From contig CASBRS010000033.1 in assembly GCA_949128115.1 (NCBI GenBank), positions 1 through 64,000 on the forward strand: DNA of 64,000 nucleotides, given 5' to 3'. The notes below the pieces were generated by a model. The model was not told where the DNA came from. It did not search any database and saw only the letters and a program-made list of their open reading frames with translations. Below are positions 1 to 12,165 of this stretch, piece by piece; the stretch's first letter is position 1, and each line of letters opens with the position of its first letter. The position numbers and the translations under genes are program-made. This DNA is from Anaspis maculata (lineage: Eukaryota > Arthropoda > Insecta > Coleoptera > Scraptiidae).

Positions 1-1700
1 ATGCCGTTTTAGTCATAGGTTAACCGTGGTGCCGCCTTTGATTGCACGTTGAGGGAGAAAAAACGATTTTGAACGAAAAATGTTGCTATTTATTCTGGCC
101 AAACAAATGCAGTGAGCCTACCGACAGGCTAAAAGACGATGTCTATGTGCTTAGAGATGTTTTTTTATTCTCAATTCATTCCGCTAAAGTAATTGAAATT
201 AAGTCTTCAAGCCTCGTCGTGCTCTTCCACTTCAAGCAATTCAAAAATTTTCATCCAATTTCCATCAAATTTCCACAAATACAAGAACTTGTTCCGAAAA
301 TGAGGCCGATAGATTGTTCAGATGTATATTATGAGCCCGAAAGATCGTTTACACTCTTACCGGTGAGGCCGGATGGATCTCTGCATGTGTACAACAAAGT
401 TGGCCGTTTTTCATAAAAAAAAATCATTTTCTATGCCGTTTTAGCCATAGGTTAACCGTGGTGCCGCCTTTAATTGCATGTTGAGAAAAAAAACGATTTT
501 GAACGGAAAATGTTGCTATTTCTGGTCAAAAAAATGCAGTCAGCCTACCGAAAGGCTGAAAGACGATGTCTCCGTGCTTGGAGATGTTTTTTTCCAATTC
601 ATTCCGCTAAACTGATTGAAATTATGTCTTCAAGCCTCCTCGTGCTCTTCCACTTCAAGCAACTCGAAAATTTCCATCAAATTTTCACAAATACAAGAAC
701 TTGTTCCAAAAATGAGGCCGATAGATTGTTTAGATGTGGATTATGAGCCGGAAAGATCGTTTACACTCTTACCGGTGAGGCCGCATGGATCTCTGCATGT
801 GTACAACAAAGTTGGTCGTTTTCCATTAAAAAAAAACATTCTATATGCCGTTTTAGCCACAGGACCGTGGTGACGTCTCTGATTGCATGTTGAGAAAAAA
901 AACGATTTTGAACGGAAAATGTTGCTATTTCTGACAAAAAAATGCAGTGAGCCTACCGACTGGCTAAAAGACGATGTCTCCGTGCTAGGAGATGTTTTTT
1001 CCACAATTCATTCCGCTAAAGTGATTGGAATTATGTCTTCAAGCCTCTTTGTGCTCTTCCACTTCAAGCAACTCGAAAATTTCCATCAAATTTCCACAAA
1101 TACAAAAACGTGTTCCGGAAATGAGGCCGATAGATCTTTAAGATGTGTATTATGAGCCCGAAAGATCGTTTAAACTCTTACCGGTGAGGCAAAATGGATC
1201 GCTGCATGTGTACGACGAAGTTGGCCGTTACCCACAAGGAAAATCAGTTTTCATTTCTTCTTTGTCAGTTTTGAACAGAGGCACCGCGGCCTCTGATTGA
1301 TAAAAAAAATCGATTCTAAACCTGAAACGCGGGTATTATTTGACAAAAAAAATGGAGAGCCCACCGACAATCTAAAGGGTGATATCTACGTATTGAACTT
1401 TTTTTTTCTAAATCCCATTTTGGAAGATGAAGATGGTCTGAGATTATGTCTAGAAGCCTCCCCGCGTTCTTCCACCTGCACTGCAACAACTTGAAAAATA
1501 CGACTCCTCGAAAATAAAGAAGAAACGGTATCAGGAGTGCAGGAGGTGCTAGGAACACAACGAGTCCGATTGATTCGTTACGCTCTTACCAATGAGTCCA
1601 AACGATCTGCTACATGTGTACAGCCAAGTTGGTCGCCGTTTGCGGTGCAATACAGTTTCTATCAAATTTTATGCTATATAAATTTTAGCTGTGCGCCTAG

Positions 1701-4501
1701 TAGTGGGGTCGGTACGCTTTTGGATACTGCACTTTTGAGTAGAGTTATGAAACTTGGCACATAGTTTCTTGGGGCCATAGGAAGAAATTTCGTCCGATGT
1801 TCCCAAAAAAAATTTCGACGGAATCCGTTATATAGGCCCCTTTTTCCAAAATGGCGTCCAAATTTTGAAAATTGGCGATTGGTCCTACAGTGGCGCGCAA
1901 AGTATCAATTCCTAACATTTTGACCATAACGAGTTGATTTAAGCCACCCCTGACTCGATCTGTCTGATATTTTGGCCATTTGGGCCTTTTTTCCAAAATG
2001 GCAGCCAAACTTCGAAAGTTGGAATTTGGTCGTATAGTGGCCTGCAAGGTATCAATTCTGGACATTTCGACCATGACAAGTCGATTAAAGCCTACCCCGA
2101 CTCCATCCAACCCAAATTTTGGCCTCAATACTCAATTATAGTGCTGATACTAAAATTTGTTTTTCAATTTTTTGAAGGGTTGTGGAAAACCACTTCTTGG
2201 ACTTTTTGTGTGTCCAACATGTGAGTAATCCGAAGAGCAGAATCACTATAGATTTTTCCGAAGAAATGAAAGGCTCCCCACTCCACTGGCAAAACCTATT
2301 TCACTCATATATAAAACTGTCAAAAGCATAAAAAAAGGTCGAAAGTACATACATATCAACTGCAAGTTGTTTCAGAATTTGTATTTGTGCTAAAAGATGT
2401 CAGGTTACATATTACGTTACCAGAAATAACAGTGATTGAGGAATCTAAGCTCTATCGCGTGTAAAGGCTGTTTGATTTTTACATGATTCGAGTGGGCTGT
2501 GTTTCTGGTCGCCATCGGCCGATCGCGGCCTGAATCGCAGCCCACTAGAATCATGTTGAAATCAGACAGCCTATATTTGCTGTTTCTCAGTGGTGTTTGG
2601 AGGTTATACTTCGCTCTGCCTTTTAGACCTCAGACTTCGGTTACTTTTCATCAGTGTGGAAGGAATGTTGCATGATGATTAGGAATAAATTCTTGCAGGG
2701 TTTGATTTTCTGCATTAAGAGAGCGTCCCACTGATGTCGAGCATCTGAGTCGACTGTGCGCCGATATGTCGATACATTCTTCTTTACTGTTTCCTTTATC
2801 TATTACATTGGTGAAGAACAGAACTCTCACCTATCCTGAACGCCTTTTCAATTCTAATTCCTGTAGGTGATCCAATTTCTACATATTGCATTATACTCGT
2901 TTTGTCTCTTACATAATATACCAAGGTTGGGAAAGAACTATGTACATAAGCCGCTAAAGCTGTAATGCTTTTCTTGAAGGTATAATATTCTTCCTACCAT
3001 AAATACTAAAAAATTCGATTGCGATTCAGGAACAGGTTTTAATAATAAGGGACTTTACGGCTATAAGTGCAAAAAATCTAACACTGTTCCAGACTGTACC
3101 TACATTTTTCACCAAAAATGTGTCACATGGGACAAACTAAAACCCATAGGAGAGATCTTTGTGCTTTGGACACACTAGAAACTTGCAGAAATTTTTATAA
3201 ACAGTACTATGATTCAATAAGAGGTACATTGTGATTGTCTTCTGCTCAAATCTCTTCAAGTACAACTCTTATCGACGTATAAATCTGCAAAAACGGCTTA
3301 TCTCGATCCCTTTCCGTACATATTCAAACAACTTGCACTTCAAAATTTCTTGCAGTTTTGATGCCACGAGATCTTCACTGACAGGAGGACAGGACTAGAA
3401 ATTGGACAGGACTGGGGATTGAGGCCAAAATTTGAGTCGAGTCGAGTCGGGAAGGGTATTAATCGAATCGCAATGGTCTAAATGTCCAGGAATGAATACC
3501 TTGTGTGCCCCTATACGACCACCTGCCGATATTTGAGGTTTGGCTGTCATTTTGGAAAGAAGGCCTCAATGGCCCAAATATCGATGGCCGAATCGAGTCA
3601 GAGGTAGCTTGAATCAACTCGTCTTAGTCAAAATGTTACGAACTGATACTTCGTGCAAACGTGCAAATTTCCAAATAAATTATTGCACCCCATATCAGCG
3701 CATAGTCGACTTAGATGCTCTACATCAGTGGGACGCTCTCGATGCAGAAAATCAAACCTTGCAAGAATTTATTCCTAATCAACATGCAAAATTTCTTCTG
3801 CACTGATAAACATTTTCTGAAACAACTTGCGGTTAGTATATGTACTTTCGACGTTTTTTATGGTTGTCACAGTTTTATACATGCGTGAAATGGGTTTTGC
3901 CACTGGGGGGAGCCTTTCATTCCTTCGACAAAATGTAGTGATTCTGCTTCCCGGATCACTCACATGTTGGACACACAGAAAGTCCAAGAAGTGATTTTCC
4001 CTCGGGTTTTCCACAACCCTTCTCAAGATAAATTTTTTTTCTAAATCAGCACTATAATTGAGTATTGAGGCCGAAATTTAGGTTGGGTAGAGTCGGGGTA
4101 GGCTTTAATCGACTTGTCATGGTCGAAATATCCAGAATTGATACCTTGCAGGCCACTATACGACCAAACTCCAACTTTCGAAGTTTGGCTGCCATTTTGG
4201 AAAAAAGGCCCAAATGGCCAAAATATCAGACGGATCGAGTCAGGGGTGCTTAAATCAACTCGTTATGGTCAAAATGTTAGGAATTGATACTTTGCGCGCC
4301 ACTGTACGACTAATCGCCAATTTTCAAAATTTGGACGCCATTTTGGAAAAGGGGGCCTATATAACGGATTCCGTCGAGAATTTTCTTGGGAACATCGGGC
4401 GAAATTTATTCTTATGGTCCCTAGAAACTATGTGCCAAGTTTCATAACTCTACTCAAAAGTGCAGTATCCAAGGGATTTTCGTCGCGTACCGTCCCCACT
4501 A
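1701..4501. mobile_element. Non-autonomous foldback transposon inserted in array 1
   Basis: 2801 bp, starting TAGTGGGG and ending CCCCACTA, flanked by TAG at 1698-1700 and 4502-4504. The duplicated block (near 8931-8936) has a single TAG there, so this is a true insertion with a 3-bp target duplication; TA plus one added base is a less tidy alternative. The inverted arms are very long: 1701 to about 2400 pairs with about 3790-4501, and further paired blocks lie near 2660-2770 and 3690-3790. About 250 bp of the right arm is repeated directly near 3420-3680. No transposase frame is visible, so it probably depended on an enzyme supplied elsewhere. The superfamily is not assigned: CACTA elements give 3-bp duplications but carry the reverse terminal polarity (CACTA...TAGTG). 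Confidence 0.85.
2462..2575. repeat. Internal palindrome at the centre of the foldback
   Basis: Within the 1701-4501 element, about 45 bp ending in gagtgggctg (to ~2499) is repeated inverted from cagcccacta (2536 onward), around a short GC-rich spacer. It lies off-centre in the unpaired part of the element and could be a remnant of an older, smaller hairpin element. Confidence 0.7.
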
Positions 4502-7233
4502 TAGTTTTTCCACGATTTTGAAAAAAAATTTGATCGTTAACCTCAAATTCTGCACCTGGGTGTGTATATAAGCCCGAAAGATTGTTTACACTGTTATCGG
4601 TGAGGCCGAATGGGTCGCTGCCTGTGTACAACAAAGTTGGCCGTTTTTTTTATAAAAAAAAAATCATTTTCTATGCCGTTTTAGCCATAGGTTAGCCGTT
4701 GTGCCGCCTCTGATTGCATGTTGAGAAAAAACCGAATATGAGTGACAAATGTTGCTATTTCTGACCAAAAAAATACAGTGAGCCTACCGACAGGCTAAAA
4801 GACGATGTCTCCGTGCTTGGAGATGTTTTTTCCCAATTCATTCCGCTTAAGTGATTGAAATTATGTCTTCAAGCCTCCTCGTGCTCTTCCACTTCAAGCA
4901 ACTCGAAAATTTCCATCAAATTTCCACAAATACAAGAACTTGTTCCGAAAATGAGGACAATAGATTGTTTAGATGTGTATTATGAGCCCGAAAGATCGTT
5001 TACAATCATACCGGTGAGGCTAGATGGATCTCTGCATGTGTACAACAAAGTTGGCTGTTTTTCATAAAAAAATTATTTTCTACGCTGTTTTAGCAATAGG
5101 CTAACCGTGGTGCCCCTTCTGGTTGCATGTTGAGAAAAAAAAACGATTTTGAACGAAAAATGTTGCTATTTCTGACCAAAAAAATGCAGTGAGCCTAGCG
5201 ATAGGCTAAAAGACGATGTCTCCGTCTTCGTAGATGTTTTTTCCCAATTCATTCCGCCAGAGTGATTGGAAATATGTCTCCAAGCCTCCTCGTGCTCTTC
5301 CACTTCAAGCAACTCGAAGATTTTCATAAAATTTCCAAAAATACAAGAACTTGTTCCGAAAATGAAGCCAATAGATTGTTTAGATGTGTATTATGAGCCC
5401 GAAAGATCGTTTACACTCTTATCGGTGAGGCCGAATGGGTCGCTGCCTGTGTACAACAAAGTTGGCCGTTTTTTATAAAAAAAAAATTATTTTCTATGCC
5501 GTTTTAGCCATGCATAGGTTAGCCGTTGTGCCGCCTCTGATTGCATGTTGAAAAAAAACCGAATTTGAGTGACAAATGTTGCTATTTCTGACCAAAAAAA
5601 TACAGTGAGCCTACCGACAGGCTAAAAGACGATGTCTCCGTGCTTGGAGATGTTTTTTCCCAATTCATTCCGCTAAAGTGATTGAAATTATGTCTTCAAG
5701 CCTCCTCGTGCTCTTCCACTTCAAGCAACTCGAAAATTTCCATCAAATTTCCACAAATACAAGAACTTGTTCCGAAAATGAGGACAATAGATTGTTTAGA
5801 TGTGTATTATGAGCCCGAAAGATCGTTTACAATCTTACCGGTGAGGCTGGATGGATCTCTGCATGTGTACAACAAAGTTGGCCGTTTTTCATAGAAAAAT
5901 TATTTTCTACGCTGTTTTAGCAATAGGCTAACCGTGGTGCCCCTTCTGGTTGCATGTTGAGAAAAAAAAAACGATTTTGAACGAAAAATGTTGCTATTTC
6001 TGACCAAAAAAAATGCAGTGAGCCTACCGACAGGCTAAAAGACGATGTCTCCGTGCTTAAAGATGTTTCTTTCCCAATTCATTCCGCTAAAGTGATTGAA
6101 ATTATGTCTTCAAGCCTCCTCGTGCTCTTCCACTTCAAGCAACTCGAAGATTTTCATAAAATTTCCACAAATACAAGAACTTGTTCCGAAAATGAGGACA
6201 ATAGATTGTTTAGATGTGTATTATGAGCCCGAAAGATCGTTTACACTCTTATCGGTGAGGCCGGATGGATCTCTGCATGTGTACAACAAAGTTGGCCGTT
6301 TTTCGTGGAAAAATCATTTTCTACGCCGTTTTAGCAATAGTCTAACCGTGGTGCCGCTTCTGATTGCATGTTGAGAAAAAAACCGATTTTCAACGAAAAA
6401 TGTTGCTATTTCTGACCAAAAAAATGCAGTGAGCCTACCGACAGGCTAAAAGACGATGTCTCCGTGCTTAAAGATGTTTCTTTCCCAATTCATTCCGCTA
6501 AAGTGATTGAAATTATCACTTCAAGCCTCCTCGTGCTCTTCCACTTCGAGCGACTTGAAAATTTGCATCAAATTTCCACAAATACAAGACTTTGTTCCAA
6601 AAATAAGGCCGATAGATTGTTTAGATGTGTACTATGAGACCGAAAGATCGTTTACACTCTTCCTGATGAGGCAAAATGGATCGCTGCATGTGTATGACGA
6701 AGTTGGCCGTTACCCACAAGAAAAATCAATTCTCATTTCTTTTTTGTCAGTTTTAAACCGAGGCACCGCGGCCTCTGATGGAAAAAATCGATTCTAAACT
6801 TAAAACGCTGGTATTATTTGACAAAAGAAAAGGAGAGCCCACCGACAATCTAAAGGGAGATATTTATATATGTATTGGACTTTTTTCTTTTAGAATCCCA
6901 TATTGGAAGATGAATATGGTCTGAGATTATGTCTAGAAGCCTCCCCGCGTTCTCTCATCTGCACTGCAACAACTTGACAGATACGACTCCTTGAAAATAA
7001 AGAAGAAACGATATCAGGAGTGCAGGAGGTGTTAGGAACACAACGAGCCCGATTGATTGGTTACGCTCTTACCAATGAGTCCAAACCATCTGCTACATGT
7101 GTACAACCAAGTTGGTCGCCTTTTGCGGAGCAATACAGTTTCTATTAAATTTTATGTTATATACATATCAACTGTGCGCCTAATTTTTTCACGATTTTGG
7201 AAAAACAATTTGATTTGAAACAAATTATTGTCT

Positions 7234-10200
7234 ATGCCGTTTTAGTCATAGGTTAACCGTGGTGCCGCCTTTGATTGCACGTTGAGGGAGAAAAAACGAT
7301 TTTGAACGAAAAATGTTGCTATTTATTCTGGCCAAACAAATGCAGTGAGCCTACCGACAGGCTAAAAGACGATGTCTATGTGCTTGGAGATGTTTTTTTA
7401 TTCTCAATTCATTCCGCTAAAGTAATTGAAATTAAGTCTTCAAGCCTCGTCGTGCTCTTCCACTTCAAGCAATTCAAAAATTTTCATCCAATTTCCATCA
7501 AATTTCCACAAATACAAGAACTTGTTCCGAAAATGAGGCCGATAGATTGTTCAGATGTATATTATGAGCCCGAAAGATCGTTTACACTCTTACCGGTGAG
7601 GCCGGATGGATCTCTGCATGTGTACAACAAAGTTGGCCGTTTTTCATAAAAAAAATCATTTTCTATGCCGTTTTAGCCATAGGTTAACCGTGGTGCCGCC
7701 TTTAATTGCATGTTGAGAAAAAAAACGATTTTGAACGGAAAATGTTGCTATTTCTGGTCAAAAAAATGCAGTCAGCCTACCGAAAGGCTGAAAGACGATG
7801 TCTCCGTGCTTGGAGATGTTTTTTTCCAATTCATTCCGCTAAACTGATTGAAATTATGTCTTCAAGCCTCCTCGTGCTCTTCCACTTCAAGCAACTCGAA
7901 AATTTCCATCAAATTTTCACAAATACAAGAACTTGTTCCAAAAATGAGGCCGATAGATTGTTTAGATGTGTATTATGAGCCGGAAAGATCGTTTACACTC
8001 TTACCGGTGAGGCCGCATGGATCTCTGCATGTGTACAACAAAGTTGGTCGTTTTCCATTAAAAAAAAACATTCTATATGCCGTTTTAGCCACAGGTTAAC
8101 CGTGGTGACGTCTCTGATTGCATGTTGAGAAAAAAAACGATTTTGAACGGAAAATGTTGCTATTTCTGACAAAAAAATGCAGTGAGCCTACCGACTGGCT
8201 AAAAGACGATGTCTCCGTGCTAGGAGATGTTTTTTCCACAATTCATTCCGCTAAAGTGATTGGAATTATGTCTTCAAGCCTCTTTGTGCTCTTCCACTTC
8301 AAGCAACTCGAAAATTTCCATCAAATTTCCACAAATACAAAAACGTGTTCCGGAAATGAGGCCGATAGATCTTTAAGATGTGTATTATGAGCCCGAAAGA
8401 TCGTTTAAACTCTTACCGGTGAGGCAAAATGGATCGCTGCATGTGTACGACGAAGTTGGCCGTTACCCACAAGGAAAATCAGTTTTCATTTCTTCTTTGT
8501 CAGTTTTGAACAGAGGCACCGCGGCCTCTGATTGATAAAAAAAATCGATTCTAAACCTGAAACGCGGGTATTATTTGACAAAAAAAATGGAGAGCCCACC
8601 GACAATCTAAAGGGTGATATATACGTATTGAACTTTTTTTTTCTAAATCCCATTTTGGAAGATGAAGATGGTCTGAGATTATGTCTAGAAGCCTCCCCGC
8701 GTTCTTCCACCTGCACTGCAACAACTTGAAAAATACGACTCCTCGAAAATAAAGAAGAAACGGTATCAGGAGTGCAGGAGGTGCTAGGAACACAACGAGT
8801 CCGATTGATTCGTTACGCTCTTACCAATGAGTCCAAACGATCTGCTACATGTGTACAGCCAAGTTGGTCGCCGTTTGCGGTGCAATACAGTTTCTATCAA
8901 ATTTTATGCTATATAAATTTTAGCTGTGCGCCTAGTTTTTCCACGATTTTGAAAAAAAATTTGATCGTTAACCTCAAATTCTGCACCTGGGTGTGTATAT
9001 AAGCCCGAAAGATTGTTTACACTGTTATCGGTGAGGCCGAATGGGTCGCTGCCTGTGTACAACAAAGTTGGCCGTTTTTTTTATAAAAAAAAAATCATTT
9101 TCTATGCCGTTTTAGCCATAGGTTAGCCGTTGTGCCGCCTCTGATTGCATGTTGAGAAAAAACCGAATATGAGTGACAAATGTTGCTATTTCTGACCAAA
9201 AAAATACAGTGAGCCTACCGACAGGCTAAAAGACGATGTCTCCGTGCTTGGAGATGTTTTTTCCCAATTCATTCCGCTTAAGTGATTGAAATTATGTCTT
9301 CAAGCCTCCTCGTGCTCTTCCACTTCAAGCAACTCGAAAATTTCCATCAAATTTCCACAAATACAAGAACTTGTTCCGAAAATGAGGACAATAGATTGTT
9401 TAGATGTGTATTATGAGCCCGAAAGATCGTTTACAATCATACCGGTGAGGCTAGATGGATCTCTGCATGTGTACAACAAAGTTGGCTGTTTTTCATAAAA
9501 AAATTATTTTCTACGCTGTTTTAGCAATAGGCTAACCGTGGTGCCCCTTCTGGTTGCATGTTGAGAAAAAAAAACGATTTTGAACGAAAAATGTTGCTAT
9601 TTCTGACCAAAAAAATGCAGTGAGCCTAGCGATAGGCTAAAAGACGATGTCTCCGTCTTCGTAGATGTTTTTTCCCAATTCATTCCGCCAGAGTGATTGG
9701 AAATATGTCTCCAAGCCTCCTCGTGCTCTTCCACTTCAAGCAACTCGAAGATTTTCATAAAATTTCCAAAAATACAAGAACTTGTTCCGAAAATGAAGCC
9801 AATAGATTGTTTAGATGTGTATTATGAGCCCGAAAGATCGTTTACACTCTTATCGGTGAGGCCGAATGGGTCGCTGCATGTGTACAACAAAGTTGGCCGT
9901 TTTTCGTGGAAAAATCATTTTCTACGCCGTTTTAGCAATAGTCTAACCGTGGTGCCGCTTCTGATTGCATGTTGAGAAAAAAACCGATTTTCAACGAAAA
10001 ATGTTGCTATTTCTGACCAAAAAAATGCAGTGAGCCTACCGACAGGCTAAAAGACGATGTCTCCGTGCTTAAAGATGTTTCTTTCCCAATTCATTCCGCT
10101 AAAGTGATTGAAATTATCACTTCAAGCCTCCTCGTGCTCTTCCACTTCGAGCGACTTGAAAATTTGCATCAAATTTCCACAAATACAAGACTTTGTTCCA

Positions 10201-10816
10201 AAAATAAGGCCGATAGATTGTTTAGATGTGTACTATGAGACCGAAAGATCGTTTACACTCTTCCTGATGAGGCAAAATGGATCGCTGCATGTGTATGACG
10301 AAGTTGGCCGTTACCCACAAGAAAAATCAATTCTCATTTCTTTTTTGTCAGTTTTAAACCGAGGCACCGCGGCCTCTGATGGAAAAAATCGATTCTAAAC
10401 TTAAAACGCTGGTATTATTTGACAAAAGAAAAGGAGAGCCCACCGACAATCTAAAGGGAGATATTTATATATGTATTGGACTTTTTTCTTTTAGAATCCC
10501 ATATTGGAAGATGAATATGGTCTGAGATTATGTCTAGAAGCCTCCCCGCGTTCTCTCATCTGCACTGCAACAACTTGACAGATACGACTCCTTGAAAATA
10601 AAGAAGAAACGATATCAGGAGTGCAGGAGGTGTTAGGAACACAACGAGCCCGATTGATTGGTTACGCTCTTACCAATGAGTCCAAACCATCTGCTACATG
10701 TGTACAACCAAGTTGGTCGCCTTTTGCGGAGCAATACAGTTTCTATTAAATTTTATGTTATATACATATCAACTGTGCGCCTAATTTTTTCACGATTTTG
10801 GAAAAACAATTTGATT
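7234..10816 (+). repeat. Duplicated higher-order block, copy 2
   Basis: Second copy of the block described at 1-7215. It has the uninterrupted sequence gcgcctagtttttccacg around 8928-8945, where copy 1 holds the foldback element. It also lacks about two monomers present in copy 1, as expected from unequal exchange within an array. Confidence 0.85.
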
Positions 10817-10929
10817 GTGAACCTCAAAGTCTGCACTTGGGTGTGTATTGAGCCCAAAAGATCGTTTACACACTTACCGGTGAGGCCGAATGGGTCGCTG
10901 CATGTGTACAACAAAGTTGGCCGTTTTTC

Positions 10930-12165
10930 ATAAAAAAAATCATTCCCTATGCCGTTTTAGCCATAGGTTAACCGTGGTGCCGCCTTTGATTGCACGTTGA
11001 GAAAAAAAACAATTTTGAACAAAAAATGTTGCTATTTCTGACCAAAAAAATGCAGTGAGCCTACCGACAGGCTAAAAGACGATGTCCCCGTGCTTGGAGA
11101 TGTTTCTTCCCAATTCAGTCCGCTAAAGTGATTGAAATTATGTCTTCAAGCCTCCTCGTGCTCTTCCACTCCAAGCAACTCGAAAATTTCCATCAAATTT
11201 CCACAAATACAAGAACTTGCTCCGAAAATAAGGCCAATAGATTGTTTAGATGTGTATTATGAGCCCAAAAGATCGCTTACACTCTTACCGGTGAGGCCGA
11301 ATGGGTCGCTGCATGTGTACAACAAAGTTGGCCGTTTTTTATAAAAAAAAATCATTCCCTATGCCGTTTTAGCCATAGGTTAACCGTGGTGCCGCCTTTG
11401 ATTGCACGTTGAGAAAAAAAACAATTTTGAACGAAAAATGTTGCTATTTCTGACCAAAAAAATGCAGTGAGCCTACCGACAGGCTAAAAGACGATGTCCC
11501 CGTGCTTGGAGATGTTTCTTCCCAATTCAGTCCGCTAAAGTGATTGAAATTATGTCTTCAAGCCTCCTCGTGCTCTTCCACTCCAAGCAACTCGAAAATT
11601 TCCATCAAATTTCCACAAATACAAGAACTTGCTCCGAAAATAAGGCCAATAGATTGTTTAGATGTGTATTATGAGCCCAAAAGATCGCTTACACTCTTAC
11701 CGGTGAGGCCGAATGGGTCGCTGCATGTGTACAACAAAGTTGGCCGTTTTTTATAAAAAAAAATCATTCCCTATGCCGTTTTAGCCATAGGTTAACCGTG
11801 GTGCCGCCTTTGATTGCACGTTGAGAAAAAAAACAATTTTGAACGAAAAATGTTGCTATTTCTGACCAAAAAAATGCAGTGAGCCTACCGACAGGCTAAA
11901 AGACGATGTCCCCGTGCTTGGAGATGTTTCTTCCCAATTCAGTCCGCTAAAGTGATTGAAATTATGTCTTCAAGTCTCCTCGTGCTCTTCCACTTCAAGC
12001 AACTCGAAAATTTCCATCAAATTTCCACAAATACAAGAACTTGCTCCGAAAATGAGGCCAATAGATTGTTTAGATGTGTATTATGAGCCCGAAAGATCGT
12101 TTACACTCTCTCCGGTGATGCCGGATGGGACGCTACATGTGTTCAAAAGAGTTGGCCGTTTTTTA
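10930..12165 (+). repeat. Three near-identical adjacent monomers in array 1
   Basis: Monomers near 10930-11341 and 11342-11753 are almost base-for-base identical, including the private variants gatgtccccgtgc, attcagtccgc and aaaataaggcc. The next one (about 11754-12165) shares most of these and differs mainly in its last 120 bp. This is local homogenisation, newer than the spread between other monomers. Confidence 0.8.

Larger units (their letters stand above)
1..7215 (+). repeat. Duplicated higher-order block, copy 1
   Basis: Base 1 aligns with base 7234, and base 7215 with base 10816. Outside the two indels the match is nearly perfect. Copy 1 carries the 2.8-kb foldback insertion at 1701-4501 and about two extra monomers (near 5490-6310) that copy 2 lacks. 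It may start before the window. Small differences include a 3-5-base deletion near 860 in copy 1 and a few substitutions. It ends at a truncated-monomer junction, 7216-7233. Confidence 0.85.

Noticed and set aside
1701..4501. CACTA (EnSpm) assignment for the foldback
   Set aside because: The 3-bp duplication fits, but the termini are TAGTG outward, the reverse of CACTA elements, and no transposase is present.
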